DNA from: Amphimedon queenslandica
Lineage: Eukaryota > Porifera > Demospongiae > Haplosclerida > Niphatidae
Assembly (NCBI RefSeq): GCF_000090795.2
Contig: NW_003546532.1
Coordinates: 39,299-96,178, forward strand
DNA length: 56,880 nucleotides
Reading direction: 5' to 3'
This document shows, piece after piece, positions 36,967 through 45,602 of the stretch. The notes below the pieces were generated by a model. That model did not search any database and was not told the origin of the DNA. It saw only the letters and a list, made by a program, of their open reading frames with translations. Every line of letters begins with the position of its first letter. The first letter of the stretch is position 1. The position numbers were made by a program, and so were the translations under genes.

Positions 36967-37120
36967 TGTTGGACAGATTACAGATAGGAGAGATAAGCTA
37001 AGCTGCTAATGGTTGCCAAGGCAAAGTTCACCATGCTTGTTTGACCAGAATAATTCTTACTAAAGAATGTGTGTAATATTACAATTGATAACAATGAATA
37101 ATTAATTATGAAGTCCAACA
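36967..37120 (-). repeat. 5' LTR of the BEL element
   Basis: 154 bases, the same as 31146-31299 except at two positions. It carries the presumed promoter for the gag-pol transcript. Confidence 0.95.
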
Positions 37121-37500
37121 ACCTTCATCCGAAGAAAGTGAGTCGTTATCAATGAAAAGTGGTACGTTTGACCTATAGATCTAGCAGTTAATTAAAATAG
37201 TAGCAATGGATGGACATAGTTGAAGGATGTTAAGGAGGGCTGTACGTCTGTTAAGAGAATTAAAGGCGTTACTAGCATCAACAAGGAGAACAGCTTCACA
37301 ATCCAGTGATTGGAACATAGCACGAACAGCATGAACTCCAGCTTCACAACCACCAGGCTGACCAGCACATAACTGATCAGTACCTGTGACATCCATAACA
37401 TCTTGACCAACAACCATTAAGATTGCTTTACCAATAATCCTTCTTACCACCTCACCAACACCAATAGGGCGAACACCTCCTGGGAGCTTATCAATGGCAA
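37121..37500 (-). pseudogene. Reverse-transcriptase fragment, interrupted
   Basis: The minus-strand frame reads LPGGVRPIGVGEVVRRIIG, then QLCAGQPGGCEAGVHAV, then LLVDASNAFNSLNRR and LCPSIATILI. These are palm and finger motifs of a reverse transcriptase seen repeatedly in invertebrate genomes. An in-frame TAG at 37181-37183 breaks it, after which the frame resumes (IYRSNVPLF...SDEG) and ends at the BEL LTR. The 5' side is cut by the assembly gap. It is a dead fragment, probably the former target of the BEL insertion. The clade is not certain. Confidence 0.75.
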
Positions 37501-37510
37501 NNNNNNNNNN
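37501..37510. other. Assembly gap (10 N)
   Basis: Ten unknown bases mark a scaffold join of unstated true size. The sequence to the left (RT fragment) and right (repeat DNA, then exons of a plus-strand gene) share no feature across it. Confidence 1.
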
Positions 37511-38016
37511 AAACGGCCGGTTCGCCGATTTTTGGCTTTTCTCTTAGACAGGGCCTAGAGCCACGCTATGGGTACCAATAGAGTCCTCTGGTCAAGATAA
37601 GGTCCTCTATAAAGTCTGGTAAGCATAGGAGCTCGTTTTCCCGGTATAGCAAGGCTGCAAAAGTCGTGGCAGCCATTTTGTTTGGGGGTGAATCCTACTT
37701 AGTAACGCTACCGCGTTACTAATAGCCCATGGTTTTTCTGAAAAATGGCTCCAAAATCACCTCCAATTTTTACCAAACTCGATGTCCTGTGCAATATTAT
37801 TATCAGTATATTTCAGTATATTATTAGTATATCTATCATACATTGTAGTGCCCACATGATCTACAGTGTCCTAAGGCAGCTGCTACTGATTATTATAAAA
37901 TTTGTAAATTTGCTCAGAGAGTGGCCATACCTTTCACAGAAGTAAATCAATAATAGTTAATTATTTTAAATTTATTTTATATAATATTTTTCATCTCTCC
38001 CCCTCTCTCTCTTTAG
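37511..38016. other. Repeat-rich spacer after the gap
   Basis: It contains GGTGAATCCTACTTAGTAAC at 37686, also found at 1323, and a decayed copy of the 175-base repeat family (ATGGCTCCAAAATCACCTCC at about 37744). A CT-rich tract at 37992-38014 forms the polypyrimidine tract of the next exon. Confidence 0.6.
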
Positions 38017-38573
38017 TATACTAGGTGTCGTTCAAAAGGTTTTTACATTGAGAACTTCTCTTATTTAATATTAAAGAAAGGAGAGAGACCTCATCAATTC
38101 ATTGATGATATTCCTTGTCGTCTTTTATTGCCGACTAAGAAAAGAACTAAACACACAATATGTGAACTTTGCTGTCCTAATGGTGAGAGGAGGGAGAGGG
38201 AGGAATCAAAACCACTTCTAAGTGGGCAATAAGTTTCACTTAACATTTAGTAATTTTCACCTTGAAGTGGGTGGCAATTTTGTCTAAAATCTATTTTGTA
38301 TGATGGACAGAAGTGATATAGTTATTGCTGTTTTAATGATAAAGATACATGTACATATTTATACAATTTATACATGTATAGGTAAAGCTGTTACACTTAT
38401 CTTCAGTAAAGCAAAGCAAAGGTATAATTATTATATTGTTTTTGGAAACACTTTTATATATTCTTCTACTATTACTAGAGAATTATTGAGGACTACTCGT
38501 AAGAAAGAATGGGGAGATACTGTCATCGTACCACAAGAACTGTATGATAGACAAACTAATAATGATATCATTA

Positions 38574-38606
<33 letters not shown>

Positions 38607-38614
38607 TGTATTGA
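38017..38614 (+). CDS. Unrecognised gene with Cys exon and poly-Asp tail, 3' part
   Basis: Three phase-consistent exons (38017..38182, 38382..38421, 38479..38614) join into one frame ending TGA. The first exon reads YTRCRSKGFYIENFSYLILK, then IDDIPCRLLLPTKKRTK and CELCCPNG. The second reads KAVTLIFSKAKQ. The last reads RKKEWGDTVIVPQELYDRQT and ends in ten consecutive Asp codons, then VY. The 5' exons are missing, presumably in or beyond the assembly gap, so the start is unknown. The family is not recognised. The acidic tail and paired Cys suggest a cytosolic or nuclear protein, but this is guesswork. Copies of the last exon recur at 39501 and 41880. Confidence 0.55.
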
Positions 38615-38998
38615 TGATAATTGTAATTGATATGATCTGCTAGGATGCTAGTTGATTAGAAACCAAGGTGGAGCTGAGGCTTCTAATCAAGCATAGACAG
38701 TAGGCACTGCAAACACAAAATCCAGTTTATCTGGTTTGTACTACAGTGTATAGGTGTATAAACTACCTCTGCTAGCTATGGTTTTGATACACCCACAAAC
38801 AACAGGTGGCTATCAAGCTTGCTGTGTACACTTGGGAATACCCTATAATCTTAATATTATATGAAATTAAAATATTATTAAACTATGAGAGCATTCTTGA
38901 AGATTTGCATGGTTGAGATATAGCTATTATATATTCAAGCAGTGCTATTCTATACTATTTACCATTAAATATAACTTATGGCATTAAAATAGAATAAT

Positions 38999-39055
38999 TT
39001 AGTTCTTAATACACTGTTCATGATAATTTCGCAATGCTTCTTTAAATGTCTTGCA
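38999..39055 (-). pseudogene. LRAT-module C-terminal remnant
   Basis: Minus-strand codons CKTFKEALRNYHEQ end in TAA. They match the C-terminal segment of the neighbouring LRAT modules (CKTFEKALEKYRE). Only this tail survives. Confidence 0.5.
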
Positions 39056-39253
39056 TAAAGATAATTCCCTGTTTCTTTTTGAAAATATTTTAAATGAAAG
39101 CCAGGCCAAAGGCCTTAAGTATATTTACACTTTTTGAAGAAATAGAAAATTAAAAAAGTTCACACACTATAACTAATGGCAAAGTTGACACATTATAGCA
39201 GTGTTCACACGAATATGAATGAGTTCTGTATCAGGATTTGGTATATAGCTTAC

Positions 39254-39500
39254 GATATTTTCTCAATGCTCCTTCAGATGTTGGATATGGTGCCACTGGA
39301 TTCACTTCAGAAATCAATCGCAAATAATTTAGTTGTACTGCTAGATCCATTTGACAAGTTTTACAGAATGTAGCAAACGTTTCACAGTTGTTATCCTTAA
39401 GGTGATAGTTCCCCCACTCTTCTGGGTGATTAAGAAAATGTTTGGCCAACTTAACCGTTTCTGAAGGAGGCATTGCCTTCATTGTGTGACTTGCATCAAC
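39254..39500 (-). pseudogene. Truncated LRAT-like exon (NCE motif kept)
   Basis: The frame reads KAMPPSETVKLAKHFLNHPE, then NNCETFATFCKT and EGALRKY, matching the C-terminal half of the LRAT modules, with the same C|GTAAGC donor at its end. The N-terminal half with the catalytic His (HHGIY) is missing. It is replaced at about 39501 by sequence of opposite polarity from the poly-Asp tail exon. This is a rearrangement junction, and the exon is probably dead. Confidence 0.7.
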
Positions 39501-39618
39501 AAAAAAGAAGGAATGGGGAGATACTATCATCGTACCACAAGAACTGTTTGATAGACAAACTAATGACTGTGATGATGATGACTATGATAATATTTGTGAC
39601 GACAATCATACTAATTAA
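39501..39618 (+). pseudogene. Copy of the acidic-tail last exon
   Basis: Plus-strand codons KKEWGDTIIVPQELFDRQTN followed by an Asp-rich tail and TAA match the last exon at 38479-38614. No upstream exons accompany it. It is fused head-to-head with a truncated LRAT exon. Confidence 0.65.
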
Positions 39619-39985
39619 TTAGCCCACACCATTTCCTGCCCACGTGGTGCTACATTAAGTTCATTTTTCAGTTTGTACACGCAAATGAAGTAAACAAATA
39701 TGCCCACACACTTCTGTAATAGTAAGCTATGATTATTATTATTTGATTTCAAAAAAAAACTGTTTCACAAAAGTAATTCTATGGATACTGCTAAAAAATA
39801 ACGAAAACACACCATATTAAAGTACATTGATGACTGTTAATTAGTAATACAACAATTAATAATACAATTAATTTCAATTGCATTAGTAACACCAAATAAC
39901 CATAACAACATTAATTAACAATACAAACAATATCAGCATTCTTATTGGATCAATGTAAAAGCACTGATCCTTTATATCATAGCAT

Positions 39986-40699
39986 TTAGTTTTTGTTTGC
40001 TTTTATTTGACGATAGTTACGCAGTGCATCTTCAGCGGTTTGGCAAGATTGAAATAAAAATTCACTTACTGTTTCAGAAAATGCATTGCTGTGATATTGA
40101 AGTTGAGTTGCTATATTCATATCACCAGTTTTGCAGAAGCAAGCAAAATTTTCACAGTTGTTACTTGTAAGTTCATAGTTTCCCCATTCTTGTGGATGAT
40201 AGAGAAAATGTTTGGCCAACTTTATTGTTTCTGAAGGAGGCATTGCCTTCTTTGTGTGACAGGAAGAACGAACAATGACAAAAATTTTTTTAATAAAACT
40301 GCAATCATATGACACTAAGCGAAGTGTAGCACCATTGAGAAAATTAGCCAGAGTAGTTGACTTTATACAAACTATTCGATCATCTTCATAAATTTCATCT
40401 AATTCTTGTTTGATTTCTTTAGCCCTTGCTGAATCTTCCGGCAATTGGTCCTTCTCAGATGACAATCTTGCCACTCGTTTTGACAATTCACCACTTTGTT
40501 GGTTCCACTTCTTTTCAAGTGATCCTTTGTCATCACCACTAAAATGAATCACTTCACAACCAGGCTCATCAATGTAGATACCGTGATGAGTGTAGCCTAT
40601 TCTGTGACAATAGATATGATCACCAGGTCTAAGGTCGTTTTTATCTACTGAGTGAGATATAAATCCAGCTCTGCTTGATGAGTCATCTGCCATTGCCAT
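39986..40699 (-). CDS. LRAT-like (H-rev107/NlpC-P60 fold) protein, single domain
   Basis: An intronless frame of 237 residues starts at ATG 40699 (MAMADDSSS), chosen because the paralogues start similarly. The longer upstream frame lies in AT-rich repeat DNA. LRAT-fold signatures are DLRPGDHIYCHR, THHGIYI with the catalytic His, CEVIHFSG, and NNCENFACFCKTG with the Cys nucleophile of the NCE motif. In other animals, relatives (LRAT, PLAAT/HRASLS) transfer or hydrolyse acyl groups on retinol or phospholipids at membranes. The substrate here is unknown. A charged insert of about 45 residues (KKWNQQSGELSK..., SSEKDQLPEDS) separates the His and central blocks. The C-terminus lacks the splice donor of the paralogues, and no C-terminal membrane anchor is obvious. 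Confidence 0.8.
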   Translation of the reverse strand: MAMADDSSSRAGFISHSVDKNDLRPGDHIYCHRIGYTHHGIYIDEPGCEVIHFSGDDKGSLEKKWNQQSGELSKRVARLSSEKDQLPEDSARAKEIKQELDEIYEDDRIVCIKSTTLANFLNGATLRLVSYDCSFIKKIFVIVRSSCHTKKAMPPSETIKLAKHFLYHPQEWGNYELTSNNCENFACFCKTGDMNIATQLQYHSNAFSETVSEFLFQSCQTAEDALRNYRQIKANKN

Positions 40700-40759
40700 T
40701 GTTATAATTTTATTAGTAGTACTAGTAGAAGATAGCGACTGAAATGGAGTGACAGCTAC

Positions 40760-40890
40760 TTGACTGCATGAATAGTATAAATACATGCATTCAAAGCATG
40801 AATACATAGAGCATGAATAGTATTCATGCTATTCATACTATGAATAGAAATATGCATATGAATAGCATGAATAGTATACATAGCAGTAGG
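40760..40890. repeat. GCATGAATAGTAT-type imperfect repeats
   Basis: Overlapping copies of GCATGAATAGTAT and their near-complements occur between an LRAT gene (-) and an unrecognised gene (+). One segment (about 40808-40835) is almost self-complementary. This repeat DNA lies in the shared upstream region of the two divergent genes. Confidence 0.6.
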
Positions 40891-41113
40891 GCTCAGTGAT
40901 AGTGCACTGAAATTTGATTGGTCATTTGTTATCGCCATTACTTTATTATTTATGTCAAAACTGGCTGTTTTGGCTTGACTTGTTTTGATGTAGAAAGATA
41001 ATACTACATACAGAATAGCAGCCAACTAGCCTCGTAATACTTGTGTCTATGTTTACACCCACTGATGCGACCACTTTGTATGAGATTATCTTTTATCTGC
41101 TGTAGTCACCAAG

Positions 41114-41755
41114 ATGGAACCAATGTATTTCACTGATTATGTGGAAATAGGCCAGATTGAATCAGATGGAGAAATGGCAATGAAATTTAATAATAAATGT
41201 GTATCTTTAATTTCTCATTCTTTTAAAGTAGTGTGGGTTGGAGTTCTACTGAAGAATGGCTTGGTTCATACTGGAGCTGGTATTCATGGTGATATAAAAG
41301 TAACTTTCAAAAATGGAGCTACTAAAACATATCAGTACATGGTTATGCATATTGCTACAGCTACCGAAGATATGAAATTAAAAATATGTTTTAGTTTTGG
41401 TGATTACTATTATGATATCTACCATGGCCTGGCTGATGCATATCATACAAAGTTCATTACAAATTTAGAGCTCAATACAGGTGAAAAGAAGTCTTTCATT
41501 CCAGTTGTTGCTGGTGAAACATGGAAAAGTGACAGGTTTACCGTTTGTAATGTCATTCAAAAAATGGGGCACTTTTTTGAGGTTGAAGGTCATTTAAGTC
41601 TTGATTTTTCTATTTCCATGTACTATTATTTTGCTGGAAAGGGTAAAGAAACATGGAAGGATGTTGTTGATCAGTTTTCTGGTAAAATTTATTCTAAAGA
41701 TTATGCATCTCTTTATAGTCTGAAAGAAAAACTGGATTCGATCAAGGAAACCTAA
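41114..41755 (+). CDS. Unrecognised 213-residue protein, intronless
   Basis: An open frame starts MEPMYFTDYVEIGQIES and ends KEKLDSIKET. No signal peptide or membrane span is visible. The composition (many aromatic residues, alternating hydrophobics such as KLKICFSFGDYYYDIYHGL) suggests a beta-rich soluble domain. The start follows TGCTGTAGTCACCAAG with no nearer ATG. It is transcribed away from the LRAT gene starting at 40699, so the two could share a promoter. I recognise no family; it may be lineage-restricted. Codon use and length make a chance frame unlikely. Confidence 0.6.
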   Translation: MEPMYFTDYVEIGQIESDGEMAMKFNNKCVSLISHSFKVVWVGVLLKNGLVHTGAGIHGDIKVTFKNGATKTYQYMVMHIATATEDMKLKICFSFGDYYYDIYHGLADAYHTKFITNLELNTGEKKSFIPVVAGETWKSDRFTVCNVIQKMGHFFEVEGHLSLDFSISMYYYFAGKGKETWKDVVDQFSGKIYSKDYASLYSLKEKLDSIKET

Positions 41756-41879
41756 AATATACTTGGCAGGAAGTACACACATCATATTTCAAACAAGTTA
41801 TATTATTAATTATTTTCATAAGACATATTATCATTATTTGTACTGTGCATAAGATTAAAATTTTGCAAATAAAATTTAA

Positions 41880-41951
41880 TTTGTTGTACCACAAGAACTG
41901 CATGATAAACAAACTAGTAACAATGTTGATGATGATGATGATGTGTACTGA
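41880..41951 (+). pseudogene. Second extra copy of the acidic-tail exon
   Basis: Codons FVVPQELHDKQTSNN followed by an Asp run, VY and TGA match the end of the exon at 38479-38614. No splice acceptor or upstream exon is attached. It is a short relic. Confidence 0.55.
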
Positions 41952-42695
41952 TTAAGATGATAATCATAATTCATGAGTGTAGCCTATCCTATCACAATAG
42001 ATATAATCACCATGCAGGCTTGAGCTCATTCTCATCAATTGTATGAAGTATATACCTGTAGTATGTTACTCTTGTAGATACGATTATTCACAATCAAAGA
42101 TCCAAAAAAATAACCACAGAATCAAACATTTATATACTACAACACAAATTAAGAAATACTTTCACATTAACACAAATTATTAAGAAAGGACCTACTACAG
42201 ACAAGACATGCAACCAATGATTAAGTCTAGGCATACAATACAACACATTATATTTAATTAAAATTCAGGGTCCTATAGTTATATGATTCTGGGACACTAC
42301 AATACCCAACTCTGCTAACTGAGTTATCTTCCTCTGCATTTATAGCTACTATTAGCTGAGAAAGATGCTAAATGAATTAAAAATCAAATGGTAACTTATA
42401 TATATATACTTAAGATTATCTATAGGGTGCAGTTAGCGATGAGCTATTGCTGATATACGTAGGAGTGACCAAGTATTGATGTTATAATTGAATATTAATA
42501 TCTTGTGTAGTTTTTTACTAACAATAGGGAGATAGCCATTATCAAGCTTTCTATTGTACATGTGTTTGCATCATTATGCAGGTCGCAAAGGGGTCTGGCA
42601 AGACTAATTATTTATCATGATTGTTTTTGAAAATAATTTTATGGCAAACTAAAAAATGACTAAATATAGCTACTAAAGATCACACACTAAAGTAC
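41952..42695. other. Spacer before the LRAT duplicated segment
   Basis: AT-rich sequence with no supported gene. A short stretch near 41975-42040 resembles decayed LRAT N-terminal sequence in reverse (TGAGTGTAGCCTATCCTATC, compare 40590-40610). The duplicated block starts at about 42696. Confidence 0.4.
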
Positions 42696-42741
42696 TAATG
42701 TTCACACAGCAGTGCATTGAGTTTTGTAGCAGCATCAAGGT

Positions 42742-44477
42742 TCAATTCCTCTCACGATATTTTTCCAGTGCTTCTTCAGATGTTTTACATGGTTCTTTAC
42801 GCCTTTCAGTAAACACGCTTCTCTCAAACTGATGAAACTGTGCTGCTATATCCAACAGGCCTGTTTTGCAGAAGCAAGCAAACCTTTCGCTGTTGTTATG
42901 CTTGAGGTGATATTCCCCCCACTCTTCTGCATGATCGCGAAAATGTTTTGCTAACTTAACTGTTTCTGAAGGAGGCATTGCCTTTATGTAGTGACTACTA
43001 ACAATGGCAAATAGATGCTTGATTCCACTGTAACCATATGCAACTAAGCGAAGTGTAGAGCCATACTGAAATTCAGCCAGAGTAGTTGAATTGATGCGTG
43101 ATGCACCACTAAAGTGAATCACCTCACAATCAGGCTCACCAATATAAATACCATGGTGAGTGCAGATGTTTCTATAACAATAAATCTGATCACCAGGCTT
43201 AAGACGCTCTTTATCAATTGCATGAGATGTTACTCCAACTCTGATTGCTGAATCATCTTCCACCTCTAAAAGAAAAAAGAGAATGAATCAAAAATCACTC
43301 AAAAAAATGCAAGTCATGAATAGGACTATGTGAATGATAGTACCACCCTCTCCCTCTCTTTCCCTCCTTCCATTTAAATCTAGTATGTCTTCAGTAATGA
43401 AGACAAAGACTGGGAATGGGGTAAGCTTCTCTATAATGCATTAAATTTTTGGAAGGCAAACAGAATGAATTGGAACCACAAAGATGAGAGTAGATCAACG
43501 ATCCATCAGCCATATTGATTAATGATAGGATATAAGAGTAAATTTATGGAATGGGTTTAATGGACCAAAATGACTAAGTAAATTAGTGTGTGTGTGGGAT
43601 ATGCTGTAATGCCATATTGATTAAAGATAGGATGCAAGGGATTTAATGGACAAAATGACTAACTAAATAGTATGTGTGGGATGCTTTAATAGCATAGCAA
43701 CATTTCTCAAAATGTTGTTAAGGTAATACTAACATTACTAGAAAAATTACTATAAAATTAATTTTGTGAATCAGATCAGTTTTTTAACTATTGCTTACGA
43801 TATTTTATCAAGGCTTCTTCAGCTGTCTGACATGTTGGCCCTATATTTCGTTCAAAAGCTACATTTCTCACAATTTGGTAAAGCTGTGCTGCTAAATCTA
43901 ACCGGCCTGTTTTGCAGAATGTTGCAAATGTTTCGCAATTGTTATACGAGAGGTGATACTCATTCCACTCTTCTGAATGATCATGGAAATGTTTGGCCAA
44001 CTTAACTGTTTCTGAAGGAGGCATTGCCTTGACAGAGTGACTACTAACCAATGAAACAGAATGCTTGAATCCACTGCAGCCATATGCGACTAAGCGAAGT
44101 GTAGAGCCATTCAGAAATTCAGCCAGAGTAGTTGATTTGATGCATATTTTTAATTTCTTCTCAATTTCTTTAGCTCTTTCGGAATCTTTTGGTAATGTTT
44201 GAAGCTCTTGTAGCAACTGCCTTGTTTCATCATCCAAGGACGAATCTGAAGATGACTGTGACCCAAGCTTGGAGTCTGATGTACCACTAAAGTGAATCAC
44301 CTCACAGTCAGGCTCACCAATATAAATACCATGATGACTGTAGAAGAAGAATGGACTTTTATGACAGTAAATATGGTCACCAGGTTTGAGATCTTTCACA
44401 TCAATTGCATGAGAAAATGCCCCATAATAGTCAAGTCTTGAACTGTCATCTGGTGGCAGTGGCACTAGTGCTGCCAT
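42742..44477 (-). CDS. Tandem-domain LRAT-like protein, copy B (NCE + NSE domains)
   Basis: Two exons: 43799..44477 (ATG at 44477, MAALVPLPPDDSS) ends ATATC|GTAAGC in phase 1, and 42742..43265 follows acceptor TTCTTTTAG and begins AG|GTG in matching phase, joining as ...KY-Q-VEDDSA. The product would be about 400 residues. Domain 1 keeps the LRAT-fold His (HHGIYIGEPDCEVIHFSG) and the NNCETFATFCKTG nucleophile. Domain 2 keeps HHGIYIGEPDCEVIHFSG but has NNSERFACFCKTG, so Cys is replaced by Ser. Domain 1 also has a charged linker (QTLPKDSERAKEIEKKLK) absent from domain 2. By family it should act in acyl transfer or hydrolysis on lipids, with domain 2 altered or regulatory. The join is inferred from splice sites; two separate genes remain possible. 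Confidence 0.7.
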
Positions 44478-44911
44478 TGATTATAATCTATACCAAAAAT
44501 TTTAAAGCCACAAGTTATAGTCAGACTATTTAGAAATTATACTTACTTAATAAACTGAAAGCAATCTCAAAAGCAACTCAGTACAAAGGATGAACTTGGG
44601 TTTAGTCTGTGCACAAACTGGAACAGCTAAGAGTGGGCCAAATGTTAACAGCCTACAAATAAGTAGTTAAGTACATTGTACTCGCAACAGCTGACTTAAG
44701 ACAGGCATGCAGGAATGTACACTTGCATTTCCTTTTGTATCAATTAATTTCAAAAAACAATTATTATGATTGTGTAATTTAAATTTTCAACAATTATTGA
44801 GCTAAGAAAAATGGGGAAATTAAAAAATCATTTCCTGTTTGACTTGTTAACACCTCAAGTGCTCTTACAAGGTGAGAACAAACTTGTAAAGAATAGCAAG
44901 ATTTTTTATAC

Positions 44912-45172
44912 CTTTTCAGCTGAGAGTCCACTGAAGCAGAACATACCAATCTGTTTAGTGACATGTGACCAGTCCAGAGTTGAACCTACAGTATAGTAAA
45001 GAGAATTTAACAGCATATAATATCAAGAATTGCTTTTTATTATCCATCTTCTCTCCCTCTCTCTCTCCATAAGCATATTATTATTTATCATGTACTATGT
45101 TTAGCTAGTGCTTCTTTCAGTGATGTTCTCATGCTAGTGATACGGTCAGCCATACCCTTCATTTCAACCAAC
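44912..45172 (-). pseudogene. GOT2 3'-end pseudogene fragment
   Basis: Two exon copies (45096..45172 and 44912..44985) match GOT2 exons 48617..48693 and 48439..48512 in length and sequence ([37 protein letters not shown]). The base before the first donor is changed (CATA|GTACAT against CATG|GTACAT). The last GOT2 exon is missing: flanks homologous to 48040 and 48284 are joined directly. It is non-functional debris of the segmental duplication. Confidence 0.9.
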
Positions 45173-45308
45173 CTATGGAGATTCAAGAAATCAAATACAT
45201 TAGACTATTGTACACAAATGGCTGCATAAAACCGCACATTAGGTAGAGAGTAAAAATTGAGAAATTGCTTTTAAATAAAAATTGGGTTCTAAACATCAAA
45301 ATTTTAAA

Positions 45309-45404
45309 TAAAACCCATTTGTTCCATTGGTACAAAAATTTGTGACAAGCAAAAGCCTATTATTTATAGTTCTATTGTCACAAAATTATACTATTTACTC
45401 ACTA
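45309..45404. repeat. Unexpanded relative of the GOT2 intron minisatellite
   Basis: At the position homologous to the 48840-49952 array, this copy has only two diverged units (CCCATTTGTTCCATTGG... and TTCTATTGTCACAAAA, with GTGACAAGCAAAAG between). Then the duplicated block ends. Confidence 0.7.
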
Positions 45405-45492
45405 AATAACTGATCCTTAGGCTTCAGATTCTTCTCATCAATTGCATGAGATACATATCCAACTCTCACTACATCAATATTTTGCATGAGAC
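45405..45492 (-). pseudogene. Truncated third LRAT exon
   Basis: After acceptor GAAAGCAG|GT, in the same phase 1 used by the other LRAT exons, codons read LMQNIDVVRVGYVSHAIDEK and then NLKPKDQLF before the homology stops at the breakpoint with GOT2-derived DNA. Only the first 30 or so residues of an LRAT module remain. Confidence 0.7.
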
Positions 45493-45602
45493 CTGCTTTC
45501 TCACTTTATTGTTTCTTTTTAAGTTCATTAAGCAGCTCTCTAAAACAATGCTCCAATGTATACTAATGTTCACACAGCAGTGCATTGAGTTTTGTAGCTG
45601 CA

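Larger units (their letters stand above)
31146..37120 (-). mobile_element. BEL/Pao LTR retrotransposon, structurally complete
   Basis: The element runs on the minus strand between two 154-base LTRs (36967-37120 is the 5' LTR, 31146-31299 the 3' LTR), both starting TGTTGGAC and ending GTCCAACA. The LTRs differ at only two positions, so insertion is recent. One intact gag-pol frame (31408-36843) fills the interior. The five bases at each flank (GTATA left, ACCTT right) do not match, so no target-site duplication is present. Sequence next to the 5' LTR (TGGTCCAAACGACCC in sense) could be the primer-binding site. No envelope gene is seen. Confidence 0.95.

Noticed and set aside
31146..37120. Endogenous retrovirus with an envelope
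   Set aside because: No frame other than gag-pol lies between the LTRs. The 108 bases after the stop cannot encode an envelope.
40756..41025. 89-residue minus-strand frame (MYTIHAIHMHISIHS...)
   Set aside because: It is produced by GAATAGTAT-type repeats. The LRAT start at 40699 is supported by homology instead.
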